43,403 bases of DNA, from the NCBI RefSeq assembly GCF_025655475.1, contig NZ_JAHTIK010000001.1, positions 3,497,640 through 3,541,042 of the forward strand, read 5' to 3'. The translations under genes and the position numbers were made by a program. Position 1 is the stretch's first letter. Each line of letters begins with the position of its first letter. The notes below the pieces were generated by a model. The model did not search any database. It saw only the letters and a list, made by a program, of their open reading frames with translations, and was not told the DNA's origin. This document shows, in pieces, positions 8,496-16,643 of the stretch. The stretch comes from Kitasatospora sp. DSM 101779 (GTDB lineage Bacteria; Actinomycetota; Actinomycetes; Streptomycetales; Streptomycetaceae).

Positions 8496-9356
8496 TCAGC
8501 CGGCCGCGGAGCGGTACTTGCGGACCGACAGCCAGGAGAAGACCGCCGTGATCACCAGCGACCAGCCGATCGACACCGGCACCGCGTGCTGCATCGGCCA
8601 GGCGTCGTCGACCGGGCCGACCTGGTTGCCGAACAGGTCGCGGCAGGCCTGCACGGTCGCCGAGAACGGGTTCCAGTAGGCGATCGGCTGCAGCCAGCCC
8701 GGCATCGAGCTGATCGGCACGAAGGCGTTGGAGACGAAGGTCAGCGGGAACAGCCAGATCAGGCCGGCCGAGGTGGCCGCCTCCGGGCTGCGCACGGACA
8801 GACCGATCAGCGCGCCGATCCAGGAGAAGGCGTAGCCCAGCAGGAGCAGCAGCCCGAACGCGCCGAACGCCTTCCAGATGCCCTCGTGGATCCGCCAGCC
8901 GACCAGCAGCGCGACCAGGGCGAGCACCAGCAGGATGAAGGCGGTCTGCACCAGGTCGGCGAGGGTGCGGCCGACCAGGACGGCCGAGCGGGTCATCGGC
9001 AGCGAGCGGAAGCGGTCGACCAGGCCCTTGGTCATGTCCTCCGCAATGCCGGCCGAGGCGCCGGCCGTCGCGAAGGTGACGGTCTGCGCGAAGATGCCGG
9101 CCATCAGGAACTGGATGTAGGCGTCCTGGCTGGCCTGCGTCCCCGGGATCTGGATCGCGCCGCCCATCACGTACGAGAAGAGCAGCACGAACATCACGGG
9201 CTGCATCAGACCGAAGACCACGATCTCCGGGATGCGGAGCATCCGGCGCAGGTTGCGGCGGGCGACGACCCAGGAGTCGTGCGCCATCGCGGCGAGCCCG
9301 GTGCGCTGGCGCGGTACGGCGCGGCCGATGGCGTGCTCGGTGGCGGTGGTGGCCAT
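8496..9356 (-). CDS. ABC-2 type exporter permease (DrrB-like)
   Basis: The protein has 286 residues with about six transmembrane helices, beginning after an ARRNLRRMLRIPEIVVFGLMQP amphipathic segment typical of DrrB-type permeases. Signature elements include the MVMG-like FSYVMGGAI region, GIAEDMTKGLVDRFRSLPMTRSAVLVGR (the conserved coupling loop of ABC-2 permeases) and NAFVPISSMPGWLQPIAYWNPFSATVQACR near the C-terminus. It pairs with the ATPase gene upstream: the ATPase stop and this ATG are separated by one base, so translation is coupled. The family exports hydrophobic drugs or lipids; the substrate here is unknown. Confidence 0.93.
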   Translation of the reverse strand: MATTATEHAIGRAVPRQRTGLAAMAHDSWVVARRNLRRMLRIPEIVVFGLMQPVMFVLLFSYVMGGAIQIPGTQASQDAYIQFLMAGIFAQTVTFATAGASAGIAEDMTKGLVDRFRSLPMTRSAVLVGRTLADLVQTAFILLVLALVALLVGWRIHEGIWKAFGAFGLLLLLGYAFSWIGALIGLSVRSPEAATSAGLIWLFPLTFVSNAFVPISSMPGWLQPIAYWNPFSATVQACRDLFGNQVGPVDDAWPMQHAVPVSIGWSLVITAVFSWLSVRKYRSAAG

Positions 9357-9357
9357 C

Positions 9358-10377
9358 TCAGGACTCCTTTCCGTGGCCGTGCCGGCCCCGGGCCTGCTTC
9401 TGCTGCCCGTTCCCGCCGTTCCCGCCGTTCTCGTCGGCCTCGGTGGCGTGGCCGGTCAGCGACAGGAAGACGTCGTCGAGGGTGGGGCGGCGCAGGCCGA
9501 TGTCGTCGATCTCGATGGAGCGGGCGTCGAGCTCGCGGATGACGTCGGCGAGCACCTTGGAGCCGCCGCTGACCGGCACGGTGATCCGGCGGGTGTTGCG
9601 CTCCACCGCCGGAGCGCCCTTGGCGAAGGGGGCCAGGGCGGAGACGGCCTCGGCGACCTCGTCAGGGCGGTGCACCACGAGTTCGATGCGTTCGCCGCCG
9701 ATCGTCGCCTTGAGCTCGTCGGCGGTGCCGCGGGCGATCACCCGGCCGTGGTCGACCACCGCGATGTCGTGCGCGAGGCGGTCGGCCTCCTCCAGGTACT
9801 GGGTGGTGAGCAGCAGCGTGGTGCCCTGGTCGACGAGGTTCTCGATGACCTCCCACAGGGCGAGGCGGTTGCGCGGGTCGAGGCCGGTGGTCGGCTCGTC
9901 CATGAACATCACCGGGGGTCGGACGACCAGGGCGGCGGCGAGGTCGAGGCGGCGGCGCATGCCGCCGGAGTAGGTCTTGGCGGTGCGGTCGGCGGCCTCG
10001 GCGAGGTTGAACCACTCCAGCAGTTCCAGGGCGCGGGCCTTCGCGTCGCGGGCGCTCATCTGGTAGAGCTCGCCGACCATCTGGAGGTTCTCGCGGCCGG
10101 TGAGGTACTCGTCGACGGCGGCGTACTGGCCGGAGAGGCCGATCAGGCTGCGCACCTTGTTGGGGTGCTGGAGCACATCCAGTCCGGCCACCGTGGCTCG
10201 GCCGGAGTCGGGTCGGAGCAGGGTGGTGAGCACTCGCACGGTGGTGGTCTTGCCGGCGCCGTTCGGGCCCAGCAGGCCCAGGACGGTGCCCTCGGGGACG
10301 TCGAGGCTGACCCCGTCGAGGGCGCGGACGTCACCGAAGGTCTTGACCAGGTTCTCGGCTTGGATGGCTGGCGCCAT
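9358..10377 (-). CDS. ABC exporter ATP-binding protein (DrrA-like)
   Basis: The protein has 339 residues. It has all nucleotide-binding motifs: Walker A GPNGAGKTTT, Q-loop LSGQYAAVDEYLTG, signature YSGGMRRRLDLA, Walker B VMFMDEPTTGLD and the switch-His region changed to TTQYLEEAD, where the usual His is Gln, as in DrrA drug-resistance ATPases. The ~110-residue C-terminal domain (GERIELVVHRPDEV, DIGLRRPTLDDVFLSLTG) is the DrrA regulatory extension. I chose ATG 10377 (MAPAIQ), preceded by GAGG at 6 bases; ATG 10389 is also in frame but abuts AGGAG. It should power the downstream permease. Two palindromes upstream suggest repression by a regulator encoded elsewhere. Confidence 0.92.
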   Translation of the reverse strand: MAPAIQAENLVKTFGDVRALDGVSLDVPEGTVLGLLGPNGAGKTTTVRVLTTLLRPDSGRATVAGLDVLQHPNKVRSLIGLSGQYAAVDEYLTGRENLQMVGELYQMSARDAKARALELLEWFNLAEAADRTAKTYSGGMRRRLDLAAALVVRPPVMFMDEPTTGLDPRNRLALWEVIENLVDQGTTLLLTTQYLEEADRLAHDIAVVDHGRVIARGTADELKATIGGERIELVVHRPDEVAEAVSALAPFAKGAPAVERNTRRITVPVSGGSKVLADVIRELDARSIEIDDIGLRRPTLDDVFLSLTGHATEADENGGNGGNGQQKQARGRHGHGKES

Positions 10378-10451
10378 GGCCTGCCTCATCTCCTATATGT
10401 CCGGCATGTCGTCTGATCGTCACACAGGTGCCCGGTCGGGCGAATCCCGAA

Positions 10452-10500
10452 TCTCGCGATGTATCGCGAGAGGATGACAGCTTGCGATATATCGCGTCAA
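10452..10500 (-). promoter_or_regulatory. Exporter promoter with two palindromic operators
   Basis: A 20-bp element with perfect 9-bp arms (10452-10460 and 10463-10471, TCTCGCGAT and its complement) and a 12-bp palindrome GCGATATATCGC (10484-10495) share ATCGCG half-sites, with centres 28 bp apart. On the minus strand TTGACG (10500-10495), an 18-bp spacer and CATCCT (10476-10471) form a promoter whose -35 box touches one palindrome and whose expected start lies in the other. A second promoter (TGACGA, 17 bp, CATATA at 10399-10394) lies closer to the gene. Such sites resemble TetR- or PadR-type operators. Confidence 0.55.
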
Positions 10501-10538
10501 GGGGTGTGGCGGTGCGCCACCCGCACGGCTGAACGGTC

Positions 10539-11750
10539 CTACTGGGTGACCACGTACCCCGCGGCGCGCAGCTCACCGGTCACCGCGGCGCAGTGCTCCG
10601 GCCCCTTGGTCTCCAGGTGCAGGTCCACCTCGACCTCGGTCAGCCCGAGCCGGGGGTCGATCCGCACGTGCGCCACGTCCAGCACGTTGGCGTCCACCCG
10701 GGTGAGCACGGACAGCAGGTCGGCCAGCGACCCAGGACGGTCCGCCAGCCGCACCCGCAGCGACAGGTAGCGGCCGGCCGCCGCCAGGCCGTGCCGCAGC
10801 ACCCGCATCATCAGCTGAGGGTCGATGTTCCCGCCGGACAGCACCGCCACCACCGGGCCCTCGAACCCGTCCGGCCGCTCCAGCAGGGCCGCGATCGGGC
10901 TGGCCCCGGCCGGCTCCACGACCAGCTTGAGCCGCTCCAGGCCGACCAGCAGGGCCCGCGACAGCGCATCCTCGGAGACCGTGCGGACACCGTCGGCCAG
11001 CGTGTTCACCACCTCGAAGGGGATGTCGCCGGGCCGCCCGACCATGATCCCGTCCGCCATGGTGGCGATCCGGGGCAGCGTCACCGGATGGCCGGCCGAC
11101 AGCGACGGCGGGTACGCGGCGGCGCCCGCCGCCTGCACCCCGATCACCCGCACGTCCGGGCGCAGCGGCTTCACGGCCGCCGCGATCCCGGCGATCAGCC
11201 CGCCGCCGCCGACCCCGACCAGGATCGTGCGGACCTCCGGGCACTGCTCCAGGATCTCCAGGCCCACCGTGGCCTGGCCGGTGACCACGTCCCAGTGGTC
11301 GAAGGGGTGGATGAACACCGCGCCGGTCGCCTCTGCCCAGCGCTGCGCCGCCCGCAGCGCCTCGTCGACGGTGGCGCCGTGCAGCCGCACCTCGGCGCCG
11401 TAGTCGCGGGTCGCCGCCACCTTGGGCAGCGGGGCGCCGGTCGGCATGAAGACGGTGGCGGGCACCCCGAGCAGCGAGGCGGCGAGCGCCACGCCCTGGG
11501 CGTGGTTGCCGGCGCTGGCGGCGACCACCCCGCCGGCCTTCTGCACCGGGGTCAGCCCGGCGATCCGCACGTACGCCCCGCGCAGCTTGAACGAGCCGGT
11601 GCGCTGCAGGTTCTCGCACTTGAGGTGGACGGGCGAGCCCACCAGCGCGGACAGGTACCGGCTCGTCTCCATCGGCGTCACCCGGGCGATCCCGGCCAGC
11701 ATCTTCTGGGCGCCGCGGACGTCGTCGAGGGTGATCGGCCAGCTCTGCAT
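10539..11750 (-). CDS. ilvA: Threonine ammonia-lyase (threonine dehydratase)
   Basis: The protein has 403 residues. It is a PLP enzyme that deaminates threonine to 2-oxobutanoate, the first step of isoleucine synthesis. The PLP lysine lies in RTGSFKLRGAY (Lys55), with SAGNHAQGVA and the phosphate-binding GVGGGGLIAG loop. A single C-terminal ACT domain (LSLRVRLADRPGSLADLLSVL...DVAHVRIDPRLGLTEVEVDLHLETKG) gives the roughly 400-residue form; one ACT-like domain implies regulation unlike the two-domain E. coli IlvA. The ATG start has no clear ribosome site, but a TACGCT -10 box ends 7 bases before it, so a leaderless message is likely. It is divergent from the MarR gene. Confidence 0.95.
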   Translation of the reverse strand: MQSWPITLDDVRGAQKMLAGIARVTPMETSRYLSALVGSPVHLKCENLQRTGSFKLRGAYVRIAGLTPVQKAGGVVAASAGNHAQGVALAASLLGVPATVFMPTGAPLPKVAATRDYGAEVRLHGATVDEALRAAQRWAEATGAVFIHPFDHWDVVTGQATVGLEILEQCPEVRTILVGVGGGGLIAGIAAAVKPLRPDVRVIGVQAAGAAAYPPSLSAGHPVTLPRIATMADGIMVGRPGDIPFEVVNTLADGVRTVSEDALSRALLVGLERLKLVVEPAGASPIAALLERPDGFEGPVVAVLSGGNIDPQLMMRVLRHGLAAAGRYLSLRVRLADRPGSLADLLSVLTRVDANVLDVAHVRIDPRLGLTEVEVDLHLETKGPEHCAAVTGELRAAGYVVTQ

Positions 11751-11757
11751 GCGGATC

Positions 11758-11763
11758 AGCGTA
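11758..11763 (-). promoter_or_regulatory. Likely -10 box of a leaderless ilvA transcript
   Basis: TACGCT on the minus strand lies exactly 7 nt before the ilvA ATG, which has no Shine-Dalgarno sequence. No good -35 box was found at 17-18 bp. Confidence 0.4.
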
Positions 11764-11873
11764 CGGCCGCGGACGGCCCCCGACCGGCAGCGCCGGGCCT
11801 GTTCCCGGGCCGGTCCGTCGCGCGTACGCTGCTGGCTCCGAGCACCCGTACCGCCTCTGGAACGTGAGCCGCG

Positions 11874-12347
11874 ATGACGACCCCCTCGCCCCCGGCCGCC
11901 CCCGGCAACGACCCCCTCCACACCCAACTCCACTACCAGGTGGCGGTGTTCGCCCGTCGACTGGAGCAGGCCCGGTACGGCGCGGTCGGCTCGCTGGACC
12001 GCGCCGCCTACCTGCTGCTGGACGAGCTGCAGCGCCGCGGCCCGGCCAGCGTGAAGACCCTGGCCGCGGCCCTCGGCGTCGACTCCTCCACCGTCACCCG
12101 GCAGGCCGCGCCGCTCGTCGAGGCGGACCTGGTCGGCCGGGTCCCGTACCCGGCCGACCGGCGCGCCGTGCACCTCGCGCTGACCCCGCTCGGCGGCCGC
12201 CGGCTCGCCGAAGTGCGGGCCGGGCGCGAGGAGTTGATGCATCGCCTGACAGCGGACTGGCCCGCCGACGAGCGGCGGGCCTTCTGCGCCCTGCTGGCCC
12301 GCTTCAACGACTCGCTGGAGTCGTACTCGGCGGACCGCCGGCCCTGA
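11874..12347 (+). CDS. MarR family transcriptional regulator
   Basis: The protein has 157 residues. The central winged helix-turn-helix reads SVKTLAAALGVDSSTVTRQAAPLVEADLVGRVPYPADRRAVHLALTPLG; the DRR wing motif (Asp-Arg-Arg) is diagnostic of MarR. Flanking helices (QVAVFARRLEQARYG and ELMHRLTADWPADERRAFCALLARFNDSLE) form the dimer interface. It is divergent from ilvA with a 123-bp spacer and convergent with metB (15 bp between stops). A ligand cannot be guessed. Control of ilvA or of the nearby exporter operon is possible by position, but I see no obvious palindrome in the ilvA spacer. Confidence 0.93.
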   Translation: MTTPSPPAAPGNDPLHTQLHYQVAVFARRLEQARYGAVGSLDRAAYLLLDELQRRGPASVKTLAAALGVDSSTVTRQAAPLVEADLVGRVPYPADRRAVHLALTPLGGRRLAEVRAGREELMHRLTADWPADERRAFCALLARFNDSLESYSADRRP

Positions 12348-12362
12348 GCGGGCCGCGCCGGC

Positions 12363-13517
12363 TCAGCCCAGCGCCTGGCGCAGGTCGGCGAGCAGATCGT
12401 CGACCGACTCGATGCCGACCGAGATGCGCACCAGGTCGGCCGGCACCTCCAGCGCCGAACCCGCCACCGAGGCGTGCGTCATCCGGCCCGGGTGCTCGAT
12501 CAGCGACTCCACGCCGCCCAGCGACTCGCCGAGGGTGAACAGCTGCGCCCGGTTGCAGACCTCGACCGCCGCCTCCTCGCCGCCGTGCACGCGGAACGAG
12601 ACCATGCCGCCGAAGGCCTTCATCTGCTTGGCCGCGATGTCGTGGCCGGGGTGCTCGGGCAGGCCCGGGTAGAGCACCTGGCTCACCTTAGGGTGGCCCT
12701 GGAGCAGCTCGGCGACCTTCTCGGCGTTGGCGCTGTGCCGGTCCATCCGGACGCCCAGCGTCTTGATGCCGCGCAGCACCAGCCAGGCGTCGAACGGGCC
12801 GGAGACCGCGCCCATCGCGTTCTGGTGGTACGCGACCTCCTCGCCGAGGCCGGCGTCCGCCAGCACCAGCGCACCGCCGACCACGTCCGAGTGGCCGCCC
12901 ATGTACTTGGTGGTGGAGTGCACCACGGCGTCGGCGCCGAGCGCGATCGGCTGCTGCAGGTACGGGCTGGCGAAGGTGTTGTCCACCACCAGCAGGGCGC
13001 CCGCGCCGTGTGCCACCTCGGCCAGCGCGGTCAGGTCGGTGATGCCCAGCAGCGGGTTGGACGGGGTCTCCACCCACACCGCGCGGGTGTTCGGCCGGAG
13101 CTGGGCGCGGACGTCGGCGAGGTCCTGGGTGTTGGCGACGGAGAACTCCACGCCCCACCGGGTGAGGACCTTCGCGAACAGCCGGAACGTGCCGCCGTAG
13201 GCGTCGTTCGGGATCACGATGTGGTCGCCCGGCTTGAGGATCGTGCGCAGCAGGGTGTCCTCGGCCGCGAGGCCGGAGGCGAAGGCGAGGCCGCGGGCGC
13301 CGCCCTCGATCGCGGCGAGGCACTCCTCCAGCGCGGTTCTGGTCGGGTTGGCGGAACGGCTGTACTCGTACCCGCCCCGGAGGCCGCCCACCCCGTCCTG
13401 CTTGTACGTGGACACCTGGTAGATCGGCGTGACGACGGCCCCGGTCTGGGGGTCTGCTTCCTGACCCGCGTGGATGGCGAGGGTCTCGAAGCCCTGGGGA
13501 AGCTGGTGCTCGGTCAT
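12363..13517 (-). CDS. metB: Cystathionine gamma-synthase (or gamma-lyase)
   Basis: The protein has 384 residues. It belongs to the Cys/Met metabolism PLP-dependent family. The PLP lysine is in STTKYMGGHSD (Lys204). Other conserved blocks are YEYSRSANPTR, AFASGLAAEDTLL, ETPSNPLLGITDL, VVDNTFASPYLQQP and LGESLGGVESLIEHPGRMTHAS. Synthase and lyase members are hard to tell apart by eye; in actinomycetes this form is usually annotated MetB and often has both activities. It joins O-acyl-homoserine and cysteine to make cystathionine, or cleaves cystathionine. A second transsulfuration enzyme, cystathionine beta-synthase, is encoded in this window at 22.0-23.4 kb. Confidence 0.92.
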   Translation of the reverse strand: MTEHQLPQGFETLAIHAGQEADPQTGAVVTPIYQVSTYKQDGVGGLRGGYEYSRSANPTRTALEECLAAIEGGARGLAFASGLAAEDTLLRTILKPGDHIVIPNDAYGGTFRLFAKVLTRWGVEFSVANTQDLADVRAQLRPNTRAVWVETPSNPLLGITDLTALAEVAHGAGALLVVDNTFASPYLQQPIALGADAVVHSTTKYMGGHSDVVGGALVLADAGLGEEVAYHQNAMGAVSGPFDAWLVLRGIKTLGVRMDRHSANAEKVAELLQGHPKVSQVLYPGLPEHPGHDIAAKQMKAFGGMVSFRVHGGEEAAVEVCNRAQLFTLGESLGGVESLIEHPGRMTHASVAGSALEVPADLVRISVGIESVDDLLADLRQALG

Positions 13518-13660
13518 GCCCTTGAGCCTAGTCCGCAGGGGCCCGGCCGCACGGGCTGAGCCCACGTCCCGCGCCGCGCCGGCGGCCGGTGCGGCCGCGG
13601 CCGGTCGGGGCGGGCCCCTCCGCCGCCGCCCGGGGGACCCGGTCCGGCCTGGTAAATCCC

Positions 13661-13725
13661 TTCGTCCGCGGCCGGTCCGACCGCTACGATCGCGCGTCCG
13701 CACATCCGATCGAGAGATCCGATCG
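13661..13725 (+). promoter_or_regulatory. Candidate promoter with direct repeats before the M48 operon
   Basis: TTCGTC (13661-13666), an 18-bp spacer and TACGAT (13685-13690) form a weak promoter. Two copies of ATCCGATCG (13704-13712 and 13717-13725, 13 bp apart) follow in the short leader and could bind a regulator. Confidence 0.4.
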
Positions 13726-13751
13726 GCCGTCCCCGGGGGGGAACCGAAACC

Positions 13752-15413
13752 GTGGGCACGACCCCGCCGCCCGCCGCCAGCACCGCAGGACGCGCCGTCC
13801 TCGCCGTCTCGCTGCTCGCCGGCTTCTACCTGCTCGCCGCCGCCGTCGTGCTCGGCCTGCTCGGCCTCGACGTCGCGCTGTACGCCGCGCTCGGCCACGT
13901 CAACCTCGGCCTGCTGAAGATCTGGGCCCTCACCGCCGTCGTCGCCTACCCGGTGCTGCGCGTGGTCTTCCTGACCCGCCGTCCGCGCGGGGACGCCGAC
14001 GGCGGGCTGCTCCTCACCCGTGAGCAGCAGCCCGGACTGTGGGCCCGGGTCGACCGGATCGCCGAACTCACCGGAGTCCGCGGCCCGGCCGAGATCCGGC
14101 TCGTCCCCGACGTCAACGCCGGCGTCCGCGAGGACACCCGGCTGCTCGGCCTGATCCCCGGCAAGCGCCACCTGGTGATCGGCGCCCCGCTGCTGATCGG
14201 CCTCACCGAGGGCGAACTGGACTCCGTCCTCGCCCACGAGTTCGGGCACTACAGCAACCGCGACGTCCGCCTGGCGGGCGTCACCGTGGCCGGCCGCAGC
14301 GCGATCCTGCACACCGTCGGCACCCTCCACCGGCGGGCCGACCGGCACCAGGCCGAGAAGGCCGCCGAGATCGCCGCCAAGGACGCCGCGCGTCTCGCCA
14401 AGGACAGGAAGTCCACCGGGGAGGAGGCCGACGGCGGCGTCCAGCGCGCGCTGGCCAAGGTCTTCACGCTCTACGCCAAGCTCTACTTCCGGGTCTCCGA
14501 GGCGGTGAGCCGCCGTCAGGAGTACGCCGCCGACCGGACGGCCGCGACCGTCGCCGGCCGCGCCGCCACCGCCTCCGCGCTGCGGCGCATCCCCGCCCTC
14601 GACGCCGCCCAGGGCTTCTACCTCGACCGCTACGCCACCCTCGGCTGGGACGCCGGGGCGCTGCCGCTGCCCGGCCAGTTCTACGGCGGCCTCGCCCACC
14701 TCCTCGCCGACCCGGCACGCCGCCGCGAACTCGAGGAACTCGGCCTGCCCGAGGGCGACGCCGACCCGTACGACTCGCACCCGCCGATCGACCGGCGGAT
14801 CGCCGCGGTCGAGGCGCTGCCCGACGACGGCCGCACCGCCGGCGAGGGTGGACCCGCCCTCGCCCTGCTGCGCGACCCCGAGCGCACCCTCGCCGCCCTG
14901 GAAGCCGCCACCCTGGTGCCCGAGGCCGCCACCAAGCAGCACCTCGACTGGCCCGAGCTCCTCCAGGCCGCCGGGCTGGCCGGCTCCCGGGAGGCCGCCC
15001 GCCCGGTGCGGCAGGCACTCACCGACAGCGGCCTGCCGCCCACCCTGCAGGCCCTGCTCGACGCCGTCGACGCGGGCCGCGGCTTCGAGATCGCCGGCCG
15101 GCTGCCGCGCAGCGAGCAGTCCGCCGCCGCGACCGGCCGGGCCGCCCGCGAGTTCCTCCGCCCGGTGCTGCGCGCCGCGCTCTCCCGGGCGGCCGTGCTC
15201 GAACTCGCCGAGGCCGGCCTCGCCCACTGGGAGTTCTCCTGGTCCGTCCCGGCCGAGCTGCGGCTGCCCGACGGTCTGGAGGACGAACTCCCCGCCGCCC
15301 TGGACGCCGCCGTCGCCGACACCCCGGAGACCGGCCCGCTGCGCGCCCTGCTCGCCGCGGCCGGCCTCGTCCCCGCCTCCGCCGCACCGGCCGACGGCCC
15401 GCTGCGGAAGTAG
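13752..15413 (+). CDS. Membrane-anchored M48 family zinc metallopeptidase
   Basis: The protein has 553 residues. The GTG start follows a GGGGGGAACC stretch. Two N-terminal transmembrane helices (residues ~13-40 and ~52-75) precede the catalytic domain, as in HtpX/Ste24-type enzymes. HEFGH at 162-166 supplies two zinc ligands and the catalytic Glu163; the third ligand is Glu257 in RRQEYAADRTAA. FYGGLAHLL and DSHPPIDRRIAAVEAL are further M48 blocks. The final ~200 residues form an extra helical region not found in HtpX. It likely cleaves membrane or misfolded proteins. It leads a five-gene rightward operon that ends with msrA. Confidence 0.9.
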   Translation: MGTTPPPAASTAGRAVLAVSLLAGFYLLAAAVVLGLLGLDVALYAALGHVNLGLLKIWALTAVVAYPVLRVVFLTRRPRGDADGGLLLTREQQPGLWARVDRIAELTGVRGPAEIRLVPDVNAGVREDTRLLGLIPGKRHLVIGAPLLIGLTEGELDSVLAHEFGHYSNRDVRLAGVTVAGRSAILHTVGTLHRRADRHQAEKAAEIAAKDAARLAKDRKSTGEEADGGVQRALAKVFTLYAKLYFRVSEAVSRRQEYAADRTAATVAGRAATASALRRIPALDAAQGFYLDRYATLGWDAGALPLPGQFYGGLAHLLADPARRRELEELGLPEGDADPYDSHPPIDRRIAAVEALPDDGRTAGEGGPALALLRDPERTLAALEAATLVPEAATKQHLDWPELLQAAGLAGSREAARPVRQALTDSGLPPTLQALLDAVDAGRGFEIAGRLPRSEQSAAATGRAAREFLRPVLRAALSRAAVLELAEAGLAHWEFSWSVPAELRLPDGLEDELPAALDAAVADTPETGPLRALLAAAGLVPASAAPADGPLRK

Positions 15414-15476
15414 CGCGGCGCGAGCGCCGCCGCCCGTGCCCCGATCCGATTCGACCGCAAGGACCGCCCCCGCCCC

Positions 15477-16631
15477 ATGGCCCGCCTCATCCTGCTGATC
15501 CCGGTGCTGATCTTCGTCGCCGCCAAGCTGGTCACCTGGTACACCAACCGGCGCACCGCCGAGCTGAACCGGAGGATCGCCGACGCCCGCAACGGCGCCG
15601 CCCACCTCGACCCGGCCGCCTACGGGCTGCCCGCCCGCTCCGAGCTCGACGCCTCCCGGAGCACCGCCCCCGACGCTGCGGACGAGGCCGCCGCCCGGGC
15701 CTCGGCCGCCGCCGACGGCGGGGACTGGCGCCCGTTCGCGGCCCACCTGGCGGAGGCCGGCGACGACCACGAACTGCGGCACGTGCGCATCCGCACGCTC
15801 GCCGAGCACGCCGCCGAGGAGGACGGCTGGCTGCGCGCCTGGCGCACCGAGCAGCCCGACTCCCCGGACGCCGCGGTCGTGCACGCCACCGCCCTGGTCG
15901 CGCTCGCCTGGAACGTCCGCAGCTCGCTGCGGGCCTCGGAGGTCAGCCGCGAGCAGTTCGCCGCCTTCCACCGGATCCTGGCCGAGGCCGAGGAGGCCTT
16001 CGACCGGGCCGCCCGGCTCGCCCCCGAGGACCCGGCCCCGTGGGCGGAGCGGATCCCGGTCGCGATGGGCCTCGGCTGGGACCACGAGCGGTTCGGGCAG
16101 ATCTGGCAGGAGGTCGTCCGGCGCTCGCCGCACCTGTTCACCGCGCACCTCAACGCCCTGCAGTACTGGTGCGCCAAGTGGCGCGGCTCCCACGAGCTGA
16201 TGACCGGCTTCGCCGAGCGCGCCGCCGCCGCGGCGCCCCCGGAGAGCCTGCTCGCCGGCCTGCCGCTGCTCGCCGTGCACGAGCTGGAGCTCACCCAGGA
16301 CACCTACGCGGCCTGGCGCACCCCCGCGGCCCGGGCCGCCGCCGACCGGCTGCTCGCCGCCCTGGAGACGGTGCCCGCCGACGACCGCCGCGTCCCGAAG
16401 ATGCGGCACCTCCTCGCCTACGCACTGACCTTCGACGAGCGGTACGCCGAGGCCGTCGAGCAGTTCCGGCTGGCCGGCCGGCACATCGGCTGCCAGCCGT
16501 GGTCCTACAGCGGTGACCCGGTCGCCCGGTTCTGCGAGGTCCGCAACCGCGCCCTGGTCGGCTGGGAGAAGGCCGGCCGACCGGCCGCACCCGCCGCCGA
16601 GGCCCGCGGCGGCGCTGTCGGAGCCGCCTGA
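15477..16631 (+). CDS. Membrane-anchored helical-repeat protein, unknown function
   Basis: The protein has 384 residues. A signal-anchor helix (MARLILLIPVLIFVAAKLVTWY) is followed by a long helical region rich in Ala and Trp. Paired-helix segments resemble TPR-like or DUF4034-type repeats: DWRPFAAHLAEAGDDHELRHVRIRTL, RILAEAEEAFDRAARLAPEDPAPWAERIPVAMGLGWDHERF, FTAHLNALQYWCAKWRGSHELMTGFA and RVPKMRHLLAYALTFDERYAEAVEQF. It lies 63 bp after the M48 gene and 12 bp before the next gene. A scaffold or adaptor role beside the membrane protease is plausible but only an inference from the operon. The DUF4034 resemblance is from memory. Confidence 0.8.
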   Translation: MARLILLIPVLIFVAAKLVTWYTNRRTAELNRRIADARNGAAHLDPAAYGLPARSELDASRSTAPDAADEAAARASAAADGGDWRPFAAHLAEAGDDHELRHVRIRTLAEHAAEEDGWLRAWRTEQPDSPDAAVVHATALVALAWNVRSSLRASEVSREQFAAFHRILAEAEEAFDRAARLAPEDPAPWAERIPVAMGLGWDHERFGQIWQEVVRRSPHLFTAHLNALQYWCAKWRGSHELMTGFAERAAAAAPPESLLAGLPLLAVHELELTQDTYAAWRTPAARAAADRLLAALETVPADDRRVPKMRHLLAYALTFDERYAEAVEQFRLAGRHIGCQPWSYSGDPVARFCEVRNRALVGWEKAGRPAAPAAEARGGAVGAA

Positions 16632-16643
16632 CAGGATGCGCGG

